Below are positions 45,412-52,190 of a DNA stretch of 64,000 nt, in pieces; within the stretch, counting starts at the first letter, position 1, and the number at the start of each line of letters is the position of its first letter. This DNA is from Streptomyces parvus. Lineage in GTDB: Bacteria; Actinomycetota; Actinomycetes; Streptomycetales; Streptomycetaceae. The translations under genes were made by a program, and so were the position numbers. The notes under the pieces were generated by a model. The model was not told the DNA's origin. It worked only from the letters and a program-made list of their open reading frames with translations, and did not search any database. The stretch spans positions 558,001 through 622,000 of the forward strand of contig NZ_CP135079.1 in assembly GCF_032121415.1 (NCBI RefSeq), given 5' to 3'.

Positions 45412-45526
45412 GCCACAAGCCGGGCCGAGGGGTCTGCTCGGAGCGTACGAACTCGGGCGGGGCCGAGCCGGGGCCCTCCTCGGTCAGCAGATGGACCAGT
45501 TCCTCGGGGGTACCCAGGTTGGTCAA
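45412..45526 (-). pseudogene. Short coding-like remnant at the left edge of the ars region
   Basis: About 37 codons on the minus strand from TTG 45526 have strong GC3 bias and a protein-like product (TNLGTPEELVHLLTEEGPGS then APPEFVRSEQTPRPG). After that the frame keeps no coding character as it runs through the gap toward bioD. I do not recognise the protein. It may be the remains of a gene cut when the arsenic genes were inserted. The 45261-45411 part of the gap shows nothing else. Confidence 0.3.
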
Positions 45527-46923
45527 GAGCTGCAGCAGCCGCCTGCCGGGGCCTCTTCGGCAGCCGCCCCGACCGCAGCGGGGGCGCCGAGCTGGACGAG
45601 CTGCGGGTTGGGCACGCAGCAGCCGTTGTCGGGTTCCTTGGTGTCGGAGGTGTCGAAAAGGCCGGCGCCGCCGCAGACTCCTGTCTCGGGGAGGGTGAGT
45701 TCCACGCGGTCAGCGGAGGCGAGGTCGCCGGCGATCGCGGCGGCTACCGAGCGGACCTGCTCGTAGCCGGTCATCGCCAGAAACGTCGGGGCGCGGCCGT
45801 AGGACTTCATCCCGACCAGGTACACACCGGGTTCGGGGTGGGCGAGTTCGCGGTGGCCGTGCGGGTAGACGGTGCCGCAGGAGTGCTGGTTGGGGTCGAT
45901 CAGCGGCGCGAGCCCGACCGGGGCCTGGAGGCGCTCGTCAAGGCCCAGGCGCAACTCGCCGAGGAAGGACAGGTCGGGGCGGAAGCCGGTCAGCACGATC
46001 ATCTCGTCGACAGCGTCCAGGCGGCGCCCGTCCTCACCGACGAGGACCAGGCGGCCGTCGGCGTCGCGCTCGACCGCTTCGGTGCGAAAGCCGGTCACGG
46101 CGTCCGCGTGGCCGTCGTTGACGGCGGCCTTCGCCGCCAGGCCCAGGGCGCCGCGGGCGGGCAGCTGGTCGGCTTCGCCGCCGCCGAAGGTGGAGCCGGA
46201 GATGCCCCGCCGCAGGATCCATACGCCCTTCGTGCCCCTGCCGTCCTTGGACTTGGCGAGGTCGGCCAGGTAGGCGAGTGCGGTGAACGCGGAGGCGCCG
46301 GATCCGATCACGGCGGTGCGCGTGCCCGCGTAGCGGGAGCGGATGGCGGGGTCCTTCAGGTCCGGGACGCGGTAGGTGATCCGGCCGGTCGCCGCACGCT
46401 CGCCCAGGGCGGCCAGGCCGCTGCCGCCGGCCGGGCTGGGCGTGGCCCACGTGCCGGAAGCGTCGATGACGGAGCGGGCGGAGACGCGCTCCTCGCGGCC
46501 GTCGGCGTGGGTGAGGTGCACGACGAAGGGCTGCTGCTCACGGTCGGCGTCGACGATGCGGTCGCGGCCGGCGCGCGAGACGCCGGTGACCGTCGCACCG
46601 AGGCGGACCCGGTCGCCAAGGACGTCGGCGAGCGGCTGCAGGTACTGCTCGGCCCAGTCGCCGCCGGAGGGCCAGGTGGCCGGGTCGGGACGGGTCCACC
46701 CGGTGGGAGCGAGGAGCTTCTCGGCAACCGGGTCGACGACCTCGCCCCAGGTGGAGAACAGCCGCACGTGCGCCCACTCGCGCACCGCGGCGCCGGCCTT
46801 CCGGCCGGCTTCCAGGACCAGGGGCTCGATGCCCTGGTCGAGCAGGTGGGCGGCGGCGGCCAGGCCGACGGGGCCGGCTCCGATCACGACGACGGGCAGC
46901 TCGGGGGTGGCGGGCGCGTTCAC
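45523..46923 (-). CDS. ArsO-like FAD/NAD(P)-dependent oxidoreductase
   Basis: The 466-residue flavoprotein has FAD motif VVVIGAGPVGLAAAAHLLDQ at the N-terminus, a second dinucleotide motif TRTAVIGSGASAFTALAYLA near residue 195, and LTGFRPDLSFLGEL near the end. This is the layout of flavin-binding monooxygenase-like ArsO proteins found in Streptomyces ars clusters. The C-terminus carries Cys pairs (DNGCCVPNPQ, AGGCCSS) that may bind arsenite or metal. Its exact reaction is unproven. The GTG start at 46923 follows AAGGAGT. An ArsR-type box lies 63 bases upstream. Confidence 0.82.
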   Translation of the reverse strand: MNAPATPELPVVVIGAGPVGLAAAAHLLDQGIEPLVLEAGRKAGAAVREWAHVRLFSTWGEVVDPVAEKLLAPTGWTRPDPATWPSGGDWAEQYLQPLADVLGDRVRLGATVTGVSRAGRDRIVDADREQQPFVVHLTHADGREERVSARSVIDASGTWATPSPAGGSGLAALGERAATGRITYRVPDLKDPAIRSRYAGTRTAVIGSGASAFTALAYLADLAKSKDGRGTKGVWILRRGISGSTFGGGEADQLPARGALGLAAKAAVNDGHADAVTGFRTEAVERDADGRLVLVGEDGRRLDAVDEMIVLTGFRPDLSFLGELRLGLDERLQAPVGLAPLIDPNQHSCGTVYPHGHRELAHPEPGVYLVGMKSYGRAPTFLAMTGYEQVRSVAAAIAGDLASADRVELTLPETGVCGGAGLFDTSDTKEPDNGCCVPNPQLVQLGAPAAVGAAAEEAPAGGCCSS

Positions 46924-46985
46924 GGCGACTCCTTGCGTGGTTCGACATCTGTCGATGGCTTGCGTGGATCAGCATGACACCCATA

Positions 46986-47006
46986 TTGACGAACGTCAAC
47001 ATAGAC
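46986..47006. promoter_or_regulatory. ArsR box 1 with -10-like CATAGAC
   Basis: TTGAC-GAAC-GTCAA (46986-46999) is a perfect inverted repeat followed by CATAGAC. It lies between the leftward ArsO-like gene and the rightward broken oxidoreductase. A closely related 21-base sequence precedes arsR at 47582. Confidence 0.65.
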
Positions 47007-47031
47007 ATGCATCGAATCTAGGCGTTGGTTC

Positions 47032-47560
47032 ATGGAGCACACCGACGTCGCCGTCATCGGTGCCGGCCGGTCCGGACTCGCCACCGCCCCCGCGCTGCTG
47101 TGCCGCGGGCTGCGGCCGGTGGCGCTGGAGGCGTCCGACCGTACGGCCGCATCGCGGACGCGCGACTACGACAGCCTCACCTGGCGCGCCCGCCGGCGCA
47201 GCCCGCCCTCGACGACGGCCGCTACCGTGCCGCCCTGACCGCCGGACGACCCGACCGGCGACCGCTGCCCACCGGCGCCGACGGGACCGAGCTCATCCGG
47301 CCGGACGGACAGCGGGAGGAGGTCGACGCGGTCATGCTCGCCACCGGCTACCGCCCCGGCCTGTCCTACCTCACCGACTCCGGCGGCGCCCTGGACGCCG
47401 ACGGGAGCCCCCGGCACCGCGAGGGCCTGGCTCCCGAGGCGCCGGGCCGCCGTTCGTCAGGCCGGAATGGCAGCGCAGCCTCTCGTCGAACTCACTGCGC
47501 GGTGTTGGCCGGACGCGGAGCGGATCGCCCGGCGCGTGGCTGCCCGCCTCGTATGCCTGT
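47032..47560 (+). pseudogene. Broken FMO-like flavoprotein gene
   Basis: Three fragments of one flavoprotein family follow each other in different frames. The first (47032 to about 47200) encodes the FAD motif VAVIGAGRSGLATAPALLCR. The second (about 47205-47455) encodes LATGYRPGLSYLTDSGGALD, a C-terminal region. The third (about 47448-47560) encodes VRPEWQRSLSSNSLRGVGRT, the usual end. A central part of roughly 200 residues is missing and two frameshifts separate the pieces. The gene cannot make a functional enzyme. Confidence 0.8.
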
Positions 47561-47581
47561 GCCAACCCGCCCGAGGCTGGT

Positions 47582-47602
47582 TCGACGTGTGCCAACATAG
47601 AC
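47582..47602 (+). promoter_or_regulatory. ArsR box 2 at the arsR promoter
   Basis: TCGAC-GTGT-GCCAA followed by CATAGAC matches box 1 at 16 of 21 positions. CATAGA is placed as a -10 only a few bases before ATG 47605, which fits a leaderless arsR transcript under autoregulation. Confidence 0.6.
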
Positions 47603-47604
47603 GC

Positions 47605-47979
47605 ATGTCGAATGCGAAGGTGCTGCCGCTGCTCGAACCCGCCGATGGCCAGGGTGTGGCGCCGTGCTGCCCGCCGCTGGCAGAGCGCCCCATGAGCGCC
47701 GCCGAGGCCGAAACCGCGGCGCGGATGTTCAAGGCGCTCGGCGACCCGGTGCGGCTGCGGCTCTTCTCCGCCGTCGCCTCGCACGAGGGCGGGGAGGCGT
47801 GCGTGTGCGACATCTCCGACGTCGGCGTCTCCCAGCCCACCGTCTCTCACCACCTGAAGAAGCTCAAGGAGGCCGGTCTGCTCACCTCCGAGCGGCGCGG
47901 CACCTGGGTGTACTACCGGGTCGAGCCCTCGGTGCTCGCCGCGATGGGCCAGTTGCTGGCCATGCCGGCCGCGGACTGA
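47605..47979 (+). CDS. arsR: ArsR-family arsenic-responsive repressor (copy 1)
   Basis: The 124-residue winged-helix repressor has the metalloid site EACVCDISD, where the paired Cys bind arsenite, followed by the recognition helix SQPTVSHHLKKLKEAGL. An additional N-terminal APCCPPLAER may add a Cys ligand. ArsR leaves DNA when it binds arsenite. The start ATG 47605 directly follows a promoter-like ArsR box, with no ribosome site, so the mRNA may be leaderless. An internal ATG at 47692 is an alternative. Confidence 0.9.
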   Translation: MSNAKVLPLLEPADGQGVAPCCPPLAERPMSAAEAETAARMFKALGDPVRLRLFSAVASHEGGEACVCDISDVGVSQPTVSHHLKKLKEAGLLTSERRGTWVYYRVEPSVLAAMGQLLAMPAAD

Positions 47980-48007
47980 CGACCGGACGAACAGAAGGGC
48001 GGGTGCG

Positions 48008-48514
48008 GTGAGCGGGGCGCTGAGTGCGATGGTCGTGTCACTGGCGGCGGAGAACGCCGAGCAGGTGCTGGCGATCTACCAGGCCGGGGTCGACGAAGGG
48101 AACGCCACCTTCGAGACCACCGCCCCGGCGTGGGAAGCGTTCGATGCGGCGAAGCTGCCCGCGCACCGCTTCGCCGCCGTCGACGGGAACGGGAAGGTGC
48201 TGGGGTGGGTCGCGGCGAGCCGGGTTTCGGACCGGTGCTCGTACGCGGGGGTGGTCGAGCACTCCGTCTACGTCCACCCCGCAGCCCGCGGTCGCGGCGT
48301 CGCTTCCACCCTTCTCGAGGCGCTGATCAAATCGACAGAGCAGGCCGGGATCTGGACCATCCAGTCAGGGGTCTTCCCCGAGAACACCGCCAGCCTCGCC
48401 GTGCATGAGCGGGCCGGTTTCCGGGTCATCGGCACGCGGGAGCGGATCGGGCGCCATCACGGCGTCTGGCGTGATGTCGTCCTTCTCGAGCGCCGCAGCC
48501 CGGCCATCGCCTGA
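48008..48514 (+). CDS. ArsN1-like N-acetyltransferase
   Basis: The 168-residue GNAT protein resembles phosphinothricin/arsinothricin acetyltransferases: ILAIY-like LAIYQAGVDEGNATFETT, VVEHSVYVHPAARGRGVAST, VFPENTASLAVHERAGFRVI and WRDVVLLERRS. ArsN1 enzymes acetylate the alpha-amino group of arsinothricin, an organoarsenical antibiotic. The position 28 bases after arsR supports this over a phosphinothricin role. GTG 48008 or ATG 48029 may be the start. Confidence 0.8.
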   Translation: MSGALSAMVVSLAAENAEQVLAIYQAGVDEGNATFETTAPAWEAFDAAKLPAHRFAAVDGNGKVLGWVAASRVSDRCSYAGVVEHSVYVHPAARGRGVASTLLEALIKSTEQAGIWTIQSGVFPENTASLAVHERAGFRVIGTRERIGRHHGVWRDVVLLERRSPAIA

Positions 48515-48517
48515 CCG

Positions 48518-49110
48518 TCAGCTCAGCTGTGCGATCTCGCGTGCGGCATCACGGGCGGGGCGACCGACACCGATGAGTGTGGCTGACGCCGGGCCGGTCC
48601 AGTCTCCCCCGCCGACCACGATGACGTGCTGGTCGGCGAAGTCGGCCGGGGAGCGGTAGTTCACCGTGTGGAGCTGTCGCCCGACGAAGATGTCGCGGCC
48701 GGGGACGGCGGGAAGGAAGGGCCGTGTCCAGGTGCCGGTGGCGCTGATGACCGCCCGGGCTCGCCAGGTGCCCGCGTCGGCCTCGACCAGGAGCCTCGCG
48801 CCGTCGCGGCGCACGCGCGGGTGTCATGCTGGACCGGCAGGTCGTAGCGCTTCTCGCAGTCGGTGAGGTAGTCCACCACGTGCCCGGCTTCCGGGTACGT
48901 CCCGCCCCGCCGGGCGGGCATGAGCCGCCCGGGCAGCGAGGAACAGGCGGCCGGGAGAACAGGCGCAGCGAGTCCCACATGCCAGGACCCGCCCGACGTC
49001 GACTCCGCGTCCAGGATGACGGAGTCGAGGCCGCGCCGACGCAGGTGGTACCCGGCGGCGAGACCCGACTGGCCGCCGCCGAGCACCACCACATCCATGT
49101 GCTGCGTCAC
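48518..49110 (-). pseudogene. Broken second ArsO-like flavoprotein gene
   Basis: The GTG at 49110 overlaps the acr3 stop (GTGA), so this was once the next gene of the acr3 operon. The N-terminus has the FAD motif MDVVVLGGGQSGLAAGYHLR and continues SSLPGRLMPARRGGTYPEAG. Near 49000 a short stretch (MWDSLRLFS) is in another frame. Near 48810 the frame shifts again to [20 protein letters not shown] and HVIVVGGG, after which normal sequence stops. The C-terminal third is missing. Confidence 0.82.
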
Positions 49111-50219
49111 GGGGCCGTCGTCACCGCACCGGGGGCGAACCTCTTGCGCCAGGCGAGCGCGACGTAGACCAGGCCGATCAGCACCGGGACTTCGATGAGC
49201 GGGCCGACGACTCCGGACAAGGCCTGGCCGGAGGTGACGCCGAAGGTGGCGATGGCGACCGCAATGGCCAGCTCGAAGTTGTTGCCGGCTGCGGTGAACG
49301 AAAGCGTCGTGGTGCGGTCGTACGCCAGGCCCAGGCCCTTGCCGAGCAGGAACGTGCCGAAGAACATGACGGCGAAGTAGACCAGCAGCGGCAGCGCGAT
49401 CCGGACGACGTCCAACGGCTGCGAGGTGATGGTCTTCCCTTGCAGGGCGAAGAGGATGACGATGGTGAACAGCAGCCCGTACAGGGCCCAGGGGCCGATC
49501 TTCGGCAGGAACCTGGCCTCGTAATTCTCGCGGCCCATCTTCTGCTCGCCGATGCGGCGGGTGAGGAACCCGGCCAGCAGCGGGATGCCGAGGAAGATGA
49601 CGACGTTCAGCGCGATGTGCCAGACGGACACATCGAGGCCCTGGCCGTCGCCGAGGTTCATCCACCGGGGCAACAGGTCGAGGTAGAACCAGCCCAGCAG
49701 GCCGAACGCGAACACCTGGAACACCGAGTTCAGTGCGACGAGGACGGCGGCGGCCTCGCGGTCGCCGCAGGCGAGGTCGTTCCAGATGATGACCATGGCG
49801 ATGCAGCGGGCCAGGCCGACGATGATCAGACCGGTGCGGTACTCGGGCAGGTCCGGCAGGAAGATCCACGCCAGGGCGAACATCACCGCCGGGCCGATGA
49901 TCCAGTTGATGACCAGCGAGGAGACCAGCAGCTTGCGGTCACCGGTCACGCGGTCGAGGCGGTCGTAGCGGACCTTCGCCAGGACCGGGTACATCATGAC
50001 CAGCAGGCCGAGCGCGATCGGCAGGGAGATCCCGCCGATCTCGATCTTCGCGAGCGCATCGTTCATCCCCGGGACCAGACGGCCCAGGCCCAGGCCCACG
50101 GCCATGGCGAGCAGGATCCACACCGCGAGGTATCGGTCGAGGGTGGAGAGCTTCTTGACGATCGAGTCGTCCCCGCCGCCGGCCGGAGCGGGGGCGGTGG
50201 TGGGCTCAGTGAAGGTCAC
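49107..50219 (-). CDS. acr3: Acr3-type arsenite exporter
   Basis: The 370-residue protein has ten membrane helices of the BASS-fold Acr3 family. Hallmarks are the conserved Cys in LARCIAMVIIWNDLACGD and the Glu in SFTAAGNNFELAIAVAIATF. It exports As(III) from the cytoplasm. The GTG at 50219 overlaps the arsR stop (GTGA), so the two are translated as a unit. Longer in-frame starts run antiparallel to nothing useful and overlap arsR. Confidence 0.95.
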   Translation of the reverse strand: MTFTEPTTAPAPAGGGDDSIVKKLSTLDRYLAVWILLAMAVGLGLGRLVPGMNDALAKIEIGGISLPIALGLLVMMYPVLAKVRYDRLDRVTGDRKLLVSSLVINWIIGPAVMFALAWIFLPDLPEYRTGLIIVGLARCIAMVIIWNDLACGDREAAAVLVALNSVFQVFAFGLLGWFYLDLLPRWMNLGDGQGLDVSVWHIALNVVIFLGIPLLAGFLTRRIGEQKMGRENYEARFLPKIGPWALYGLLFTIVILFALQGKTITSQPLDVVRIALPLLVYFAVMFFGTFLLGKGLGLAYDRTTTLSFTAAGNNFELAIAVAIATFGVTSGQALSGVVGPLIEVPVLIGLVYVALAWRKRFAPGAVTTAP

Positions 50220-50524
50220 GGGCAGGCCCTCTTGTTCTCGGCGGCGGTGCGGGCGGAGGCGGCCAGCGCGGCGAACTGCTCGGAGAGTCCGGCCAGGACC
50301 TCGGGCTTGAGCTTGTAGTAGGTGAAGCGGCCGCAGGGCTCGGTATCCACGATCCCGGCCTCGCGCAGCACTTTCATGTGGTTGGACAGGTTGGTCTGCT
50401 TGGCTCCGGTCTCCTCGACCAGGTGCGTCGTGCACAGCGTCTCGCGCGCCAGCAGGGTCACGATCTGAAGGCGGAGCGGATCGCCCAGCACCCGGATCAC
50501 ATCAGGATCGACTGAAGTCAGCAT
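50216..50524 (-). CDS. arsR: ArsR-family repressor (copy 2)
   Basis: The 102-residue repressor has VLGDPLRLQIVTLLARETLC, TGAKQTNLSNHMKVLREAGI and EPCGRFTYYKLKPEVLA. Cys at ETLCTTH, EPCGRF and the C-terminal RACP are possible arsenite ligands, a pattern unlike copy 1. It leads acr3 and faces arsC. CTGATAC occurs twice in the gap (50528-50534 and 50552-50558), a candidate operator element. Confidence 0.9.
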   Translation of the reverse strand: MLTSVDPDVIRVLGDPLRLQIVTLLARETLCTTHLVEETGAKQTNLSNHMKVLREAGIVDTEPCGRFTYYKLKPEVLAGLSEQFAALAASARTAAENKRACP

Positions 50525-50619
50525 GGACTGATACTTTCACATCACCGCCCGCTGATACCAGCGGGGGCTGAAGTCATTGGCGGCCGGGTTCCGCCATGCG
50601 ACGAGAGAGAACGATCATC

Positions 50620-51042
50620 ATGACCGACAAGCCGTCCGTCCTGTTCGTCTGCGTCCACAACGCCGGCCGCTCCCAGATGGCCGCCGCGTGGCTGACCCAC
50701 CTGGCCGGCGACCGGGTGGAGGTCCGCTCCGCCGGCTCCAACCCGGGCGATCAGGTCAATCCGGCCGCCGTCGAGGCCATGGCTGAGGTCGGCATCGACA
50801 TCTCCGAGGAGACGCCGAAGATCCTGACCGTCGACGCGGTCCGCGAGTCGGACGTCTGCATCACCATGGGCTGCGGCGACACCTGCCCCGTCTTCCCCGG
50901 CAAGCGGTACCTGGACTGGAAGCTGGAGGATCCGGCCGGCCAGGGCGTCGAGGCCGTACGACCGATCCGCGACGAGATCAAGATCCTCGTCGAGGGCCTG
51001 ATCGCCGACATCGCCCCCACCACGCAGGGGGTGACGACGTGA
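50620..51042 (+). CDS. arsC: Arsenate reductase, LMW-phosphatase fold
   Basis: The 140-residue enzyme reduces As(V) to As(III), the form exported by Acr3. The active-site loop CVHNAGRSQ fits CX5R, and [20 protein letters not shown] supplies two more Cys and the Asp region of thioredoxin-linked ArsC. The ATG at 50620 is preceded by GAGAGA. It starts a rightward unit with the broken thioredoxin reductase, which overlaps its stop as GTGA. Confidence 0.93.
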   Translation: MTDKPSVLFVCVHNAGRSQMAAAWLTHLAGDRVEVRSAGSNPGDQVNPAAVEAMAEVGIDISEETPKILTVDAVRESDVCITMGCGDTCPVFPGKRYLDWKLEDPAGQGVEAVRPIRDEIKILVEGLIADIAPTTQGVTT

Positions 51043-51391
51043 GCGAGATACGCAAGGTCGTCATCATCAGCTCCGGCCCCGCCGGCTACACCGCCGCCCT
51101 GTACACCGCCCGGGCCCACCTCGGGCCCCTGCTCCTCGGCAGCAGCATCTTCGTCGGCGGACCCCTGACGACGACGACCGAGGTCGAGAACTTCCCCCGC
51201 TTCCCCGAGGGCGTCGACGGCCCGGACCTCATGGAGAACATGCGGGCCCAGGCCGAGAGTTCGGCGCCGAACTGAACGACGACGACACCGTCGAAGCCGA
51301 CCTCACCGGTGACCTCAAGCTCCTCACCGACTCCGCGAGTGCCGTCCACCGCACGCCAGGACGGTGATCATCGCCACCGGCTCCGGCTAGC
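51039..51391 (+). pseudogene. Truncated thioredoxin reductase (arsT remnant)
   Basis: The start overlaps the arsC stop. The first frame encodes [40 protein letters not shown], then goes out of frame near 51255. The next part in the correct register reads [20 protein letters not shown] and VIIATGSG, then a stop. The Cys pair domain (CATCDG in intact enzymes) and NADPH domain are missing. It would have recycled thioredoxin for ArsC, so the cell must rely on its main thioredoxin reductase. Confidence 0.85.
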
Positions 51392-51740
51392 GGGGACGGG
51401 GCCCACGGCCGGGTGAGGCCAACACCGGAGAGCAGCACCCGACCGGCAATGCGAGGAGAGTCGCAGGCGAGCGCCGCCGCGCCGCCCGGGAGACGCCCCC
51501 CACCACGGCCGGCTCGCGCAGTCATTCATCTCATGGAACACCTCACCGATCCAGGACGCGCCACCTGTGACAGGACCGCTGGTGACCACGTCGGCGGGGG
51601 GGGGGCCGACGTGTGGCGGCGCGGGCACGAGCGCACCGGGTGCGGAGCAGGCCCCTTCTGCGGTTCTGCGGACTCGCACATATGTGCCGTGGGGTCGAAC
51701 TAGGCTGAGGTCCCTATCTGCTGGATGCGGGGGGAATGCC
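51392..51740. other. Gap between the ars remnant and the NLR module
   Basis: No gene is supported in this 349-base stretch. It holds a hairpin with an all-G loop (51589-51613) and must contain the promoter of the effector/NLR pair. CATATGTG at about 51679-51686 is a local AT-richer spot near where a promoter is expected. Confidence 0.4.
51589..51613. other. Inverted repeat with seven-G loop
   Basis: CACGTCGGC (51589-51597) pairs with GCCGACGTG (51605-51613), leaving a loop of seven G. It lies about 130 bases before the effector gene. It may be an operator, a terminator of the ars transcript or a slippage-prone tract. Confidence 0.55.
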
Positions 51741-52181
51741 ATGTTGGTCGAAGGGCTCATCGCTGTTGCGGCTGCCGGAGGTAGCGCGGTGGTGCAGGCG
51801 GCGGGAACGGACGCGTGGAACGGGATCCGGGGCGGCCTTGCCCGCCTCTTCGGCCGTGGCGAGCCCGGACGCGAGCAGGCCGAGCTGGAGCGCCTGGACC
51901 AGACGAGGTCAGTGCTTGAGGCAGCCGGCGATGGTGAGGAGTCGCACCGGGTGCAGATCGCGCAGGTTGCGCGGTGGCAGACGCGTCTGGAGACGCTTCT
52001 GGAAGAGCTGCCTGCCGCGGAGCAGCAGTTGGTGGTGGCCGAGTTGCGGGCGCTGGTAGCCCAGGCCGAGGCCGCCAAGCCGGTGGAGACCGCACATAAC
52101 GACTTCAGTCAGGCCTCGTTCACGAATAGTCAGGTGCTGGGCAGCGGGACGATGACGGTCACGAACAACTACGACAAGTAG
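51741..52181 (+). CDS. Candidate helical effector with C-terminal amyloid-type motif
   Basis: The 146-residue protein has a hydrophobic N-terminal helix (residues about 3-22, VEGLIAVAAAGGSAVVQAAG), an amphipathic GGLARLFGRG segment, and a helical region (44-112). The C-terminus (120-144, NDFSQASFTNSQVLGSGTM then TVTNNY) is Asn/Ser/Thr/Gly-rich and repeats in the next protein. The layout of a membrane-targeting helical domain plus a C-terminal amyloid motif recalls bacterial HeLo/HELL-like (Bell) effectors, but the domain call is inference. GGGGGAA precedes the ATG. The NLR gene starts after nine bases. Confidence 0.75.
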   Translation: MLVEGLIAVAAAGGSAVVQAAGTDAWNGIRGGLARLFGRGEPGREQAELERLDQTRSVLEAAGDGEESHRVQIAQVARWQTRLETLLEELPAAEQQLVVAELRALVAQAEAAKPVETAHNDFSQASFTNSQVLGSGTMTVTNNYDK

Positions 52182-52190
52182 GACACGGCT

